From the NCBI GenBank assembly GCA_028281665.1, contig JANQJK010000010.1, positions 62,001 through 126,000 on the forward strand: DNA of 64,000 nucleotides. Reading direction: 5' to 3'. Source of the stretch: Hyphococcus sp. (lineage in GTDB: Bacteria > Pseudomonadota > Alphaproteobacteria > Caulobacterales > Parvularculaceae). Position 1 is the first letter of the stretch. Each line of letters opens with the position of its first letter. The notes below the pieces were generated by a model. That model searched no databases, had not been told where the DNA came from, and saw only the letters and a list, made by a program, of their open reading frames with translations. Both the position numbers and the translations under genes were made by a program. Positions 47,491 through 55,791 of this stretch are shown here, piece after piece.

Positions 47491-48036
47491 ATGGCTACCG
47501 CGGGAGGCGGAAAGGGCATGCAAATGCGCGGTTACTTCGGGATCGGGGCCGAACGGATATCGAAGCCGATGAATCTCGGCGCCATTCTGCGCACCGGCCA
47601 CGCCTTCGGGGCGAGTTTTGTTTACTCCGTTGCCGCCCATCACCGGACCGGGGAAATCCATTATTCGGATACGGCGAAAACCGCCGGGGAAATTCCGTAT
47701 TATGACTGGGCCGATCTCGCCGCCATGTGCCTGCCGAAAGGATGCGCGCTTGTGGGGGTTGAGCTTGTCGAGCGCGCGATCGAGTTGCCGAGCTTTCGCC
47801 ATCCGCTGAACGCAGCCTACATTCTGGGACCGGAAAAAGGCGACTTGTCCGATGAAGCGCAGGCGCTCTGCGAGCACATCGTGCAGATCCCGACAAAGTT
47901 CTGCGTCAATCTCTCGGTCGCGGCGGCCATCGTCATGTATGACCGTATGTTAACCCTCGGCGGGTTTCCAACGCGTCCGGTCGCCGCCGGCGGTCCGCCG
48001 CCTGTGGATGACTGGCGACCTCCGCGAAAAGCGTAG
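47491..48036 (+). CDS. SpoU/TrmH family RNA 2'-O-methyltransferase
   Basis: A 181-residue SPOUT methyltransferase. It has motif 1 (KPMNLGAILRTGHAFGASFV near residue 26), motif 2 (AAYILGPEKGDLSDEAQALC near 108) and motif 3 (KFCVNLSVAAAIVMYDRM near 135), forming the SAM-binding knot. The target, tRNA or rRNA ribose, cannot be specified from sequence alone. A Pro/Arg-rich tail follows. The ATG at 47491 lacks a strong ribosome binding site. A hairpin terminator separates it from the convergent MarR gene. Confidence 0.9.
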   Translation: MATAGGGKGMQMRGYFGIGAERISKPMNLGAILRTGHAFGASFVYSVAAHHRTGEIHYSDTAKTAGEIPYYDWADLAAMCLPKGCALVGVELVERAIELPSFRHPLNAAYILGPEKGDLSDEAQALCEHIVQIPTKFCVNLSVAAAIVMYDRMLTLGGFPTRPVAAGGPPPVDDWRPPRKA

Positions 48037-48045
48037 CGCGCAGCA

Positions 48046-48072
48046 AAAACGCCGCCGGAAACCGGCGGCGCT
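48046..48072 (-). terminator. Terminator between SpoU and MarR genes (best on minus strand)
   Basis: GCCGCCGG-AAA-CCGGCGGC at 48051-48069. On the minus strand the stem is followed by GTTTTTGCTG, ending the marR-like gene. On the plus strand it is followed only by GCTCTTAA, so it may serve both genes unequally. Confidence 0.85.
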
Positions 48073-48105
48073 CTTAATCGTTCAATGGATTTCAGGCGAA
48101 GCGGC

Positions 48106-48642
48106 CTAACGGCGCCGCGTCTTGCGCTTGGCTTTTTTCTTCGCCGTCTTGCGCTTGGCCGGGGCTTTGCGCTTCGTCGCCTTGCGTTTGGCGGGTGCGG
48201 CGGCCGCTGCATCCAGTTTGTCGAGCGCGTCGGCGTAAGCGGTCAGCGCCTTCATGAAGGCGGCCTGCTGGGTTTTCGGCAGGGCGGCGAGGACGGCCTT
48301 GTCGGACTTGTTGACCTTGGCCTCGGCGCCTTTCAGCATTCGGCGTCCCGACGCGGTAATGGAGACGGCGTTGGCGCGCGCGTCCTCTTTCGTGCGTTTG
48401 CGCGACAAGAGGCCCTTGGCCATCATGCGGGCGATCATGTCGGCGAGGGTCGAGCGGTCGATGCCGGTGTGGCCGACGAGATCCGTCTGGCTCAGGCCTT
48501 CGTTCTGCGCGACCACATGCAGCACTTCAAACTGGCGCGGCGTCGGCCCGCTGGATCCGACATCTTTGGAGTAGAGGTCGTGAGCGTATTGCTGGGCGCG
48601 CCGCAGCAGGTGGCCGGGCGATTTCTTCAGCGAGTAAGCCAT
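48106..48642 (-). CDS. MarR family regulator with lysine-rich histone H1-like tail
   Basis: A 178-residue protein. Residues ~10-140 are a MarR winged helix (SLKKSPGHLLRRAQQYAHDL, GPTPRQFEVLHVVAQNEGLS, QTDLVGHTGIDRSTLADMIA, RMMAKGLLSRKRTKEDARA wing). The last ~30 residues are nearly all Lys, Arg and Ala (PAKRKATKRKAPAKRKTAKK onward), like histone H1 tails, and would add non-specific DNA binding. MarR dimers usually repress themselves and a divergent gene. ATG at 48642 has a CGGAGA ribosome binding site; the longer frame to 48894 is shadow. The divergent neighbour is a Nudix hydrolase. Confidence 0.88.
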   Translation of the reverse strand: MAYSLKKSPGHLLRRAQQYAHDLYSKDVGSSGPTPRQFEVLHVVAQNEGLSQTDLVGHTGIDRSTLADMIARMMAKGLLSRKRTKEDARANAVSITASGRRMLKGAEAKVNKSDKAVLAALPKTQQAAFMKALTAYADALDKLDAAAAAPAKRKATKRKAPAKRKTAKKKAKRKTRRR

Positions 48643-48692
48643 GTATGTGTCTCCGTAAAAGGCTTTTGAAACTTTGAAACAGGAAGGTCGTG

Positions 48693-48705
48693 TACATATT
48701 ATGTA
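48693..48705. promoter_or_regulatory. Palindrome TACATA-T-TATGTA, candidate MarR operator
   Basis: A perfect 6-1-6 palindrome 51 bases upstream of the marR-like start, in the size range bound by MarR dimers. The intergenic region around it is AT-richer than the genes. Confidence 0.45.
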
Positions 48706-48790
48706 GTCGCGGCGCAACTGTAGACAATCAAAAACCTGATAACGTCTTCGTTGCACTTGCGCTTGACGCGGAGCTTTTGCGCCGGCGAAG

Positions 48791-48803
48791 TTGATAATAT
48801 CAA
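48791..48803. promoter_or_regulatory. Palindrome TTGATA-A-TATCAA, second candidate operator
   Basis: A second perfect 6-1-6 palindrome in the same divergent region, 109 bases before the Nudix gene. Same geometry as the first but different half-site. Confidence 0.45.
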
Positions 48804-48911
48804 TTAAACGCTGCGTGATCGACAACTTGCCGCGCGGCGTATTGACCGTATGGGGATAGACCTTGGGCGGACGATAATTGAATTGAGATTTCAACGCGTA
48901 GCGAGCAGATC

Positions 48912-49445
48912 ATGACCGAGCATGACTTTACGGCGCCGGCTTTCAAGAAGGCGATACCGCAAGGCGACGACCGCGAGCGGGACGTCTGCGACAGGTGCGG
49001 ATTTGTCGATTATCGAAATCCGAAAATTGTCGTTGGGTCCGTCGCCCTGTGGAAAGATAAAATTCTCCTTTGCCGGCGGGCGATCGAGCCGCGCAGGGGA
49101 TACTGGACGCTCCCGGCCGGCTACCTTGAACTTGGCGAAACAGCCGAGGAAGGCGCGCGCCGCGAAGCATGGGAGGAGGCGCCGGCGCAGCTCGTTCTCG
49201 ACCGTCTGCTGGCGGTTTATTCCGTGCCGCGCATTTCGCAGGTGCAGCTCATGTTTCGCGCAACACTTGCGCGGGAGGACATCGCGGCGGGGCCTGAAAG
49301 CGCCGAGGTCGGCCTTTTCGAATGGGACGATATTCCGTGGGGAGATATCGCGTTTCCCACCGTCGGCTGGGCGCTGCGCCACTGGCGCGAGACGAAGGAT
49401 CGCGACGGCTTCGCGCCCTTTTCAAATCCTGTTGACGGCCTCTAA
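48912..49445 (+). CDS. Nudix hydrolase with partial zinc ribbon
   Basis: A 177-residue Nudix protein of the group whose members normally carry an N-terminal four-Cys zinc ribbon. Here only the second pair (DVCDRCGFVDYRNPKIVVGS) remains and the first CxxC is absent. The body has LLCRRAIEPRRGYWTLPAGY and the Nudix box GYLELGETAEEGARREAWEE near residues 74-93. The substrate is probably a nucleoside diphosphate derivative such as ADP-ribose or NADH, which is inference. Divergent from the MarR gene, which might control it. Its stop overlaps the yciB-like stop on the other strand by CTAA. Confidence 0.88.
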   Translation: MTEHDFTAPAFKKAIPQGDDRERDVCDRCGFVDYRNPKIVVGSVALWKDKILLCRRAIEPRRGYWTLPAGYLELGETAEEGARREAWEEAPAQLVLDRLLAVYSVPRISQVQLMFRATLAREDIAAGPESAEVGLFEWDDIPWGDIAFPTVGWALRHWRETKDRDGFAPFSNPVDGL

Positions 49446-50194
49446 CCGCCGGCCTCGTCCGGTTCCTCTCGCATATGCTTGGCGATCAGCGGCGCCTGCG
49501 CCGCCGTGAAGATGAGGCTTAAAATCGTAAAGCCGAAGGCCTTCAGCGTCACCCAGTCGCCTTCGCCGGCGCAACGCGCGACCTCTACGCCGCATTCGCC
49601 GAGGAGCCACGCCCACGGACCGGCGCCGGCGGCGATCGCCGGTTCCGGCGGGCAGTCTTTCGTGAGCCAGCGCCATGCGACCTCGTTGACAACGGCAAGC
49701 GCCAGAAAAAAGACCGCGTAGCGGATGGTCAATGTTCGCCAGACATCGTCGGGCAGATGCAGTGCGCCGTCGAACACAATTTTCAGAAAATTGCGTTGCG
49801 TGGCGAGGCCCGCAAACAGAATGCCGCCGAACAGCACATAGACAATTGTCGGCTTCATGTAGAAGAACGTCTTGTTGTGGAGAACCAGCGTCAGCGTGCC
49901 GAGGACGCCGATGATGACGCCGCTCACCAGAAGCATCGGCGCGATCCGGCGCTCCTTCCAGACGCTGTAGGCGAAGGCGACGGCGAATGCCGGCATGAAG
50001 GCCGCGACGGCCAGATACATTTCCGCGCCCTCGCGCATGCACCATTCCGCGCCGGCGATGTTGCCGGCGAGGCCGATGAGCCGGCCGCCCAGAAAATAGG
50101 CGACCATGAACACCAGTAGGGGCGCGAAATCGACGGCGAATTTCGCCCCGCCGGTCAGTCTCGTTTCCGATGATGCGTTGGTCACAGGTTTCAT
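49442..50194 (-). CDS. YciB/IspZ-like septation inner-membrane protein
   Basis: A 250-residue protein with five or six membrane helices. Family features are FAPLLVFMVAYFLGG near residue 23, HNKTFFYMKPTIVYVLFGGI near 107-126 and FFLALAVVNEVAWRWL near 165. Members are linked to cell division and envelope integrity. An insert of ~45 residues with CPPEPAIAAGAGPWAWLLGE and two Cys near 180-215 makes it longer than usual (~180). It lies 24 bases after ftsY on the same strand, the common alphaproteobacterial order. Confidence 0.88.
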   Translation of the reverse strand: MKPVTNASSETRLTGGAKFAVDFAPLLVFMVAYFLGGRLIGLAGNIAGAEWCMREGAEMYLAVAAFMPAFAVAFAYSVWKERRIAPMLLVSGVIIGVLGTLTLVLHNKTFFYMKPTIVYVLFGGILFAGLATQRNFLKIVFDGALHLPDDVWRTLTIRYAVFFLALAVVNEVAWRWLTKDCPPEPAIAAGAGPWAWLLGECGVEVARCAGEGDWVTLKAFGFTILSLIFTAAQAPLIAKHMREEPDEAGG

Positions 50195-50218
50195 ATTCCT
50201 TTCGTCGCCTTAGGGCGT

Positions 50219-51439
50219 TTAATCGATCCCGGCGCCGGTTAGCGCCTTGGCGAAGGCGTCGGCGCTGAAGGGCTGCAAATCCTCCACGCTTTCGCCGACC
50301 CCCACATAGTGAATCGGCAGTTTGAACTTGTCTGCGAGGGCGACGAGAACGCCGCCGCGCGCCGTGCCGTCGAGCTTGGTCATTACGAGTCCGGTGACGC
50401 CTGCGATCTCGGAGAAGGCTTGCGCCTGGCTGATCGCGTTCTGGCCGACCGTTGCGTCGAGGACGAGAACAACGTCATGGGGCGCGGTTTCATCGAGTTT
50501 TTTCAGAACCCGGACGATCTTGGCGAGTTCGTCCATCAGGGCGGATTTGTTCTGGAGACGCCCCGCCGTGTCGATCAGCAGGACATCGACGCTCGTTTTC
50601 TGTGCTTCTTTGACGGCGTCGAAGGCGAGGCCGGCCGCGTCGGCGCCGACTTCGCGTGCGATAACCGGCGCGCCGGTGCGTTCCCCCCAGGCCGTGAGCT
50701 GTTCGATGGCTGCCGCCCGGAACGTATCGCCTGCGGCGAGCATGACGGACTTGCCGTCGTCCTGAAACTTTCGCGCCAGCTTGCCGATGGTGGTTGTCTT
50801 GCCCGCGCCGTTGACGCCGATCATCAAGATAATGTGGGGCGTCCGGCTCGCATCGGCGGCCAGCGGTTTTTCAAGGGGGCGCAGCGTGTCGGCGACTTCG
50901 TCGGCGAGGGCCGCGCGTACTTCTTCGTCGCTGATTTCCTTGTCGAATTTGTCTTGAGCAAGAGCATCGGTGATGCGCTCGGCGGCGGCGACGCCAAGGT
51001 CGGCGGTGATGAGAAGCTCTTCCAGTTCCTCGATCGTCTCGCTGTCGAGCTTGCGCTTGGTGAAGATGCCGGCGACACCGTCGCTGATCTTCGTCGAAGA
51101 TTTCGACAGGCCGCTTGTCAGCCGCGCAAACCAGTTTTTCTTTTTGTCCCCGCCGGATTGCTGTGGAGGACCCGCCGGCGCTGTCGGCGCCTCTTGAGCG
51201 GGCGGCGCCGGTTGCTGCTCGGCCTTTGCGTCGTTTTGTTGGGGCGTTTCGTGGGGTGTGGGTTCCGGCTCCGCCATCGGGACAGGCTCGGGCGCGGGCG
51301 CTGCATCGGCGTGGTCCGTAGTCTCCTGCGTTGGCGCCGCTGCGTCATCGGGCGTCGTCGTTTCGTCGGGCGCCGGCGTCGCCTGATCGTCCTTCTTGTC
51401 CTTGCGGCCGAACAGGCCGGTGAGAAAATTTTTCGCCAA
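50219..51439 (-). CDS. ftsY: Signal recognition particle receptor FtsY
   Basis: FtsY is the membrane-associated SRP receptor GTPase for cotranslational insertion. The 406-residue product has an acidic Pro/Glu/Ala-rich A domain (~10-100), the N domain and the G domain with GVNGAGKTTTIGKLA near residue 207, DTAGRLQNKSALMDEL near 290 and TKLDGTARGG near 355. The start is TTG at 51439, supported by AGAGGGGATCAAGGC just upstream. It works with Ffh and 4.5S RNA, which are not in the window. Confidence 0.96.
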   Translation of the reverse strand: MAKNFLTGLFGRKDKKDDQATPAPDETTTPDDAAAPTQETTDHADAAPAPEPVPMAEPEPTPHETPQQNDAKAEQQPAPPAQEAPTAPAGPPQQSGGDKKKNWFARLTSGLSKSSTKISDGVAGIFTKRKLDSETIEELEELLITADLGVAAAERITDALAQDKFDKEISDEEVRAALADEVADTLRPLEKPLAADASRTPHIILMIGVNGAGKTTTIGKLARKFQDDGKSVMLAAGDTFRAAAIEQLTAWGERTGAPVIAREVGADAAGLAFDAVKEAQKTSVDVLLIDTAGRLQNKSALMDELAKIVRVLKKLDETAPHDVVLVLDATVGQNAISQAQAFSEIAGVTGLVMTKLDGTARGGVLVALADKFKLPIHYVGVGESVEDLQPFSADAFAKALTGAGID

Positions 51440-51526
51440 GCCTTGATCCCCTCTCAGAAAGTTCCCGCTCGGTATGGTTTCGGTTTTCGACGAACGCAGC
51501 GCCGGCCGCTCTTATCGTGTTCCCAT

Positions 51527-52789
51527 TTAGACCGGATGCGCGTCCACCATGTCGCCGCACCGGGCGCCGATGCGCAGCCGTGTAATGTCGCCCGTCGCTT
51601 CTGTTGGAGACGAAAGGCGCGCAAGAGCGAAATTGCCAAGGCGCGCGCGGCCGCCGCTTTCAACGACGGCGGTCTCTTCGCGACCTTCAAGACGGTCCAG
51701 AAACCCGTGCAACGCGTCCTTTGCCGCCCTGCGAAGGCGCGCGGCGCGCTCCTTGATGACGCCTCTTTCCAGTTGCGGCATGCGTGCGGCGGGCGTTCCC
51801 TCGCGCGGCGAAAACGGGAAAACGTGAACATATTGAAGGCCCGCCTCGGCGACGAGGTCCAGACTGCGCCGGAACATGGCCTCGGTTTCTGTCGGGAAGC
51901 CGGCGATGATGTCGGCGCCGAACGCAATATCGGGACGGCGTGCGCGTATGTCGTTGCAAAGTGCGATTGCCTGTTCGCGACTGTGCCGGCGTTTCATGCG
52001 TTTCAGGATCATGTTGTCGCCTGCCTGCAACGACAGATGAAGGTAGGGCGCGACGCGTTCGTCGCCGCAGAGCCGTTCGAACAGGGCGTCGTCAATCTCC
52101 GCACCGTCGACGGACGACAGGCGGAGGCGAAATAGATCGGGAACGCCGTCAAGGATCGCATCCACAAGCGTGCCGAGGGTCGCCGGCTCGTCGAGGTCGC
52201 CGCCATAGGAGGTGATATCGACCCCGGTGATGACGAGTTCGCGGGCGCCGGCGTCCACCAGGCGACGGGCTTCGCGGACTACGGTTTTAATCGGCGTAGA
52301 GCGCGAATTGCCCCGTCCGTAAGGAATGATACAGAACGTGCAGCGATGATCGCATCCGGTTTGCACCTGTACGAATGCGCGCGCCCGTTCGCCGTAAGAG
52401 TCGATCAGATGATCTGACGTATCGCGCACGGCCATGATGTCGTTGACCCGTATCGGCGCCGGCGCGTCCTTGTCGGAAAGCGCGCGCCATTCGGCCGGAT
52501 CGAGTTTTTCGCGATTGCCGATGACCGCGTCCGCTTCCGCCATTGCGGTGAATGCTTCTGGCGTCGTCTGCGCGGCGCATCCTGTCACGACGATGCGTGC
52601 TTCCGGGTTTTCCCGTCGCGCCCGGCGCACGGACTTGCGGGAATCGCGGACGGCTTCGTTGGTTACGGCGCATGTGTTAACGATCACGGCGTCGGTAAGC
52701 CCGGCGTCGCCCGCAAGGCGCCGGATTGCGGCGCTCTCAAGGGCGTTGAGGCGACAGCCATGAGTGACGATTTTGGGCGCGGCGGACAT
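51527..52789 (-). CDS. mtaB: tRNA t6A37 methylthiotransferase
   Basis: MtaB adds a methylthio group to t6A37 of ANN-decoding tRNAs. The 420-residue product has the UPF0004 domain with three Cys for an auxiliary Fe-S cluster (THGCRLN near residue 10, NTCAVTN near 39, VTGCAAQTTP near 70). The radical-SAM motif GCDHRCTFCIIPYGRG is near 145, and a C-terminal TRAM-like region follows. It lies upstream of ftsY on the same strand with an 87-base gap. Start ATG 52789. Confidence 0.95.
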   Translation of the reverse strand: MSAAPKIVTHGCRLNALESAAIRRLAGDAGLTDAVIVNTCAVTNEAVRDSRKSVRRARRENPEARIVVTGCAAQTTPEAFTAMAEADAVIGNREKLDPAEWRALSDKDAPAPIRVNDIMAVRDTSDHLIDSYGERARAFVQVQTGCDHRCTFCIIPYGRGNSRSTPIKTVVREARRLVDAGARELVITGVDITSYGGDLDEPATLGTLVDAILDGVPDLFRLRLSSVDGAEIDDALFERLCGDERVAPYLHLSLQAGDNMILKRMKRRHSREQAIALCNDIRARRPDIAFGADIIAGFPTETEAMFRRSLDLVAEAGLQYVHVFPFSPREGTPAARMPQLERGVIKERAARLRRAAKDALHGFLDRLEGREETAVVESGGRARLGNFALARLSSPTEATGDITRLRIGARCGDMVDAHPV

Positions 52790-52839
52790 GATGCGCGCCT
52801 ATGTGGGGCAAAGCGTGCGGGCGCACAAGGCGCTGGGCG

Positions 52840-53250
52840 TCAGGCGGAGGCGACCCTTGCATCCGCAGCGGCCTCTGCGGCGCAGGCGTCGGGCTCAGAC
52901 GCGTCCTTTATGGCGCGCATCGCCTTGTAGAATTCGCCCGCGTCCGTGTGCGCAACAATCCGCTCGCGCAATGCGTCGCCTTCGCCCGCCTTCATCTCGG
53001 AGAGCGCCTGTTCAATCAGAATTTCCGCCTGGGCGCCGGTCAGTTCGCCGGCGACCGCCAGTTGCGCGGCGTAATAGGCGCGCTTGAGCGGCGTTGTTGC
53101 GTCCTCGGGCCGCATGGCATCGCGCAGCCGGAGAATATTCGCGCCTTCGGTGCGGACCCGGAGCTTCGTTTTTCGCTCGCCGTTTTCCACGATGACCCCA
53201 TTGATCAGCAACTGCTCGCGCGGGCGAAGTTTCAATATCAGGCCGGCCAT
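52840..53250 (-). CDS. flbT: Flagellar biosynthesis repressor FlbT
   Basis: FlbT is an alphaproteobacterial post-transcriptional regulator that binds flagellin mRNA leaders and restrains translation until the basal body is complete. The 136-residue product has the family pattern LILKLRPREQLLINGVIVEN, RVRTEGANILRLRDAM and TTPLKRAYYAAQLAVAG, with a C-terminal Ala/Asp tail. ATG at 53250 is marked by a strong GGGAGG ribosome binding site; the frame open to 53604 is shadow. No flaF, flagellin or other flagellar gene is near, which is unusual. A perfect inverted repeat lies 42 bases upstream. Confidence 0.85.
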   Translation of the reverse strand: MAGLILKLRPREQLLINGVIVENGERKTKLRVRTEGANILRLRDAMRPEDATTPLKRAYYAAQLAVAGELTGAQAEILIEQALSEMKAGEGDALRERIVAHTDAGEFYKAMRAIKDASEPDACAAEAAADARVASA

Positions 53251-53291
53251 GGATGCCTCCCGTTGCCCGCCGCCTCTCATGGACGGCGGAC

Positions 53292-53320
53292 GCATTACAA
53301 CCTTAAATTGATTGTAATGC
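53292..53320. promoter_or_regulatory. Perfect inverted repeat upstream of flbT
   Basis: GCATTACAA (53292-53300) and TTGTAATGC (53312-53320) around an 11-base AT-rich centre. The half-sites lie 20 bases apart centre to centre, about two helical turns, as for a dimeric regulator. It is a likely operator in the flbT promoter region. Confidence 0.6.
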
Positions 53321-53330
53321 AACTGATAGT

Positions 53331-53352
53331 AGAAACATTCCGCGAACGGAAT
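53331..53352 (-). terminator. UUCG hairpin after lptG
   Basis: On the minus strand ATTCCG-TTCG-CGGAAT (53337-53352) is followed by GTTTCT. The stable UUCG tetraloop suggests it ends the lptF-lptG message, separating it from flbT. Confidence 0.55.
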
Positions 53353-53374
53353 CATCGAGGCGAGCGCTGGCCGG

Positions 53375-54457
53375 TCAGTTTTCCATGGCGAGAATGATGG
53401 CGAATCCCACCACCAGAAACAGCGCGAGCGGGAAAAACGCGCCGATAATCGCCGGCAGAACACCCAGCTTCCCAAGGGCCAGGGCGAGGTTTTCGGCGAC
53501 GAAATACGTAAAGCCGAGGGCCGATCCGGTGACCGCGCGCAAAAGGAGGACGCCCTGGCGGTGAACGCCGAAGCCTGCAATGGCGCCGAGCAGCGGCATG
53601 ACAAGGGTCGCCATCGGCTTTGAAAACCGGCTCAGGAACGATGTCATGGCGTCCCGCGCATCGGCCCGGTCTTCGCGCAATTGCCGGATCTTGCGGACCA
53701 GCTCGCCAAGGCTCGTCTGTTCGGGCCGCAGGGCGAGGGCAAACAGAAACTCCGGATCAAGACTGTTTGTCCAGACCGCCGTGTCGGACCGGGTGACGGC
53801 GAGCGAACCGGCTTCAAAAGAGCGGACATTGAAGAGACGCCAGACGCCGTTTTCAAATCGAGCGGACCGCGCCTCGATGCCGCCTTCGGCAAGTCCCTCC
53901 TCATCGATCGCATAAATGGTCAGATCGCGCATCAATACGAGATCCCCCGTCCGCATGGCGCTTCCGGCCTTGATGAGCTCGCCGTCGAACTTGACGCGAA
54001 TATTGGTGCGCGTTTCCTGATCTTCGGGCAGGTCGAGGGCGAAGTCGTTCGCCTCCCAGTAATCGAGCGCTTCGAAGGAGCGCACAGTCACCGTTTCGTG
54101 GAAGATGAAGTGAACGACCATGATCAACGCGCACATGACGCCGAAGGGCGCAAGAACGCGGTTCACCGACATGCCCGCCGCGCGCATGACCGTGATTTCG
54201 CTGGTGTGGCTGAGGCCCGCAAGGGTGAGCACCACCGCAAGCAACGCCGCAAAGGGCGTAAACTGACTCGCGATCTGTGGCGCGCGCAAGCTGATATAGC
54301 GCATCAGCTCCGCGCCGCCGGCGCCGTTTACCTCCAGGATATCGCTCGACTTGTTCAGGAGGTCGAGCATCTGAAGAATGATCACGAAAAAAACGAGGAG
54401 ACCGGCAAAGCGAACCAGGAACATGCGTCCCGCATAAAGGGTGAAAATGCTCTGCAT
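53375..54457 (-). CDS. lptG: LPS export ABC transporter permease LptG
   Basis: LptG pairs with LptF in the inner-membrane LptB2FG complex, which extracts LPS and feeds it to the LptC/A/D bridge. The 360-residue product has the six-helix YjgP/YjgQ architecture: three N-terminal helices (FLVRFAGLLVFFVIILQMLD, FTPFAALLAVVLTLAGLSHT, NRVLAPFGVMCALIMVVHFI), a periplasmic beta-jellyroll (~125-265) and three C-terminal helices. The SEITVMRAAGMS coupling segment contacting LptB is near residue 85. It follows lptF by 2 bases. Confidence 0.94.
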   Translation of the reverse strand: MQSIFTLYAGRMFLVRFAGLLVFFVIILQMLDLLNKSSDILEVNGAGGAELMRYISLRAPQIASQFTPFAALLAVVLTLAGLSHTSEITVMRAAGMSVNRVLAPFGVMCALIMVVHFIFHETVTVRSFEALDYWEANDFALDLPEDQETRTNIRVKFDGELIKAGSAMRTGDLVLMRDLTIYAIDEEGLAEGGIEARSARFENGVWRLFNVRSFEAGSLAVTRSDTAVWTNSLDPEFLFALALRPEQTSLGELVRKIRQLREDRADARDAMTSFLSRFSKPMATLVMPLLGAIAGFGVHRQGVLLLRAVTGSALGFTYFVAENLALALGKLGVLPAIIGAFFPLALFLVVGFAIILAMEN

Positions 54458-54459
54458 GT

Positions 54460-55665
54460 TTATTCAGCCGCCCTCGGCGCCGTTTTGCCGGCCGGCGTCC
54501 CGTCCGCGCCCGCCAGCCGCGGCGTCTGTTTCTGGCCGCGGGCGGCGACGCGGGCGGCCCGGGCCTGGTCGATGGAGCCGGCGTATAGGGAAAGAGAAAC
54601 CATGGTGAAGACCGCAAATATGCCCCACATGGAGATATAGGGCGAGATCTCGCCATTGCGCGCGACCACGGTCGCCCATTCTTCGAGCAGCTCGTGATAG
54701 ACGATCAGGATCGCGATGCCGATGACCGGTTTCAACGATGAGGCGCGCCGCCGCCCGGTCACGCCGGAAGCGATGGCCAGGATCGGCATGACAAGGAACG
54801 TTAGCGGGTGGATCAGCCGCCAGTGAAAGCCGGCGTGGTAATCGTCGTATAATGGCGACGCACGCGCATCCGGCGCCGTCAGGAGCGCGAGAATTTCTCC
54901 GAACGTCGCCTCGCGTTCGTCGCCGCCGCGTTCGGGGAAGACGGCGATGGTGGGAAGCGCGACCTCAAGATCGAAGGCGTCAAATTCGGACCGCTCAATC
55001 GTTTCGCCGTCGGGGCTGATAATCAGCGTACGGCCTTTTTCGAGTTTAAGCAGCAACGTCGAAATGTCCGGCGTCGTCGATATTGCGCCGGACCGTGCGG
55101 TGATGGTCGTCTTGCCGCCGTCCAGCGTGCGCCGTTCCAGGAAAATTTCTTCCGCGTTGCGCGTTTCCTTGTTGATGGAGCCGAGCCGTATCGTCACGCG
55201 ATCGGAGATATCGACAAACTCTCCGGCCGGAATCTTGATGCCGAGAGCGCCGCTGGTCACGTCAAAGCGTATCTGTCGGTATTCGTATCGCGCGAAAGGC
55301 TGGATGTAGGAGACCAGCAGAAAATCGAACACCATCAACAGGAACATCAGCATGTAGACGGGTCGCAGCATGCGCCCGAAAGAGGCGCCGCTGGAGCTCA
55401 GCGCGTCAAGCTCGGAGGAAAGCGACAGATTGCGAAACGCCAGCATCACGCCGAGAAAGCCGCCAAGGGGGAGCGCCAGTCCGAGATAGTGAGGCAGCAA
55501 GTTCGCCAGCATGCGCCAGACCACGCTGACCGGCCCCTGTTCGGCGAGAACGAAATCGAATAGCCGCAGCATCTGTTCCAGGAGGAGCAACGCCCCCGCC
55601 ACGCAAAGCGCCAGGATCAGCGGCGTCAGCACGGAGCGTAGGATGTAGCGGTCGATGAGACTCAT
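54460..55665 (-). CDS. lptF: LPS export ABC transporter permease LptF
   Basis: LptF is the other permease of LptB2FG. The 401-residue product begins MSLIDRYILRSVLTPLILAL and has the YjgP/YjgQ fold: N-terminal helices with LPHYLGLALPLGGFLGVMLA and SSELDALSSSGASFGRML (LptB-coupling), a periplasmic domain (~125-270) and C-terminal helices. A Lys/Pro/Gln-rich cytoplasmic tail follows. It is transcribed with lptG. The 126-base gap before it holds ACGCAGGG-C-CCCTGCGT (near 55730-55746), a short palindrome. Confidence 0.94.
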   Translation of the reverse strand: MSLIDRYILRSVLTPLILALCVAGALLLLEQMLRLFDFVLAEQGPVSVVWRMLANLLPHYLGLALPLGGFLGVMLAFRNLSLSSELDALSSSGASFGRMLRPVYMLMFLLMVFDFLLVSYIQPFARYEYRQIRFDVTSGALGIKIPAGEFVDISDRVTIRLGSINKETRNAEEIFLERRTLDGGKTTITARSGAISTTPDISTLLLKLEKGRTLIISPDGETIERSEFDAFDLEVALPTIAVFPERGGDEREATFGEILALLTAPDARASPLYDDYHAGFHWRLIHPLTFLVMPILAIASGVTGRRRASSLKPVIGIAILIVYHELLEEWATVVARNGEISPYISMWGIFAVFTMVSLSLYAGSIDQARAARVAARGQKQTPRLAGADGTPAGKTAPRAAE

Positions 55666-55791
55666 GAAGACGCGGTGGCTCGGATCAGGCTTCTTATTGG
55701 TGTCGAGCGCCGCATAACTCTTGCAACGCAGGGCCCCTGCGTCTGTAGCGAATTCCGGGCCAATGCGGAAGCGCCGCCGCTGCGCGAAGCG

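Noticed and set aside
50309-52135. A 608-codon open frame antisense to ftsY and mtaB
   Set aside because: It mirrors two certain genes, has the Arg/Gly/Ala-rich composition of a high-GC shadow frame and matches no family.
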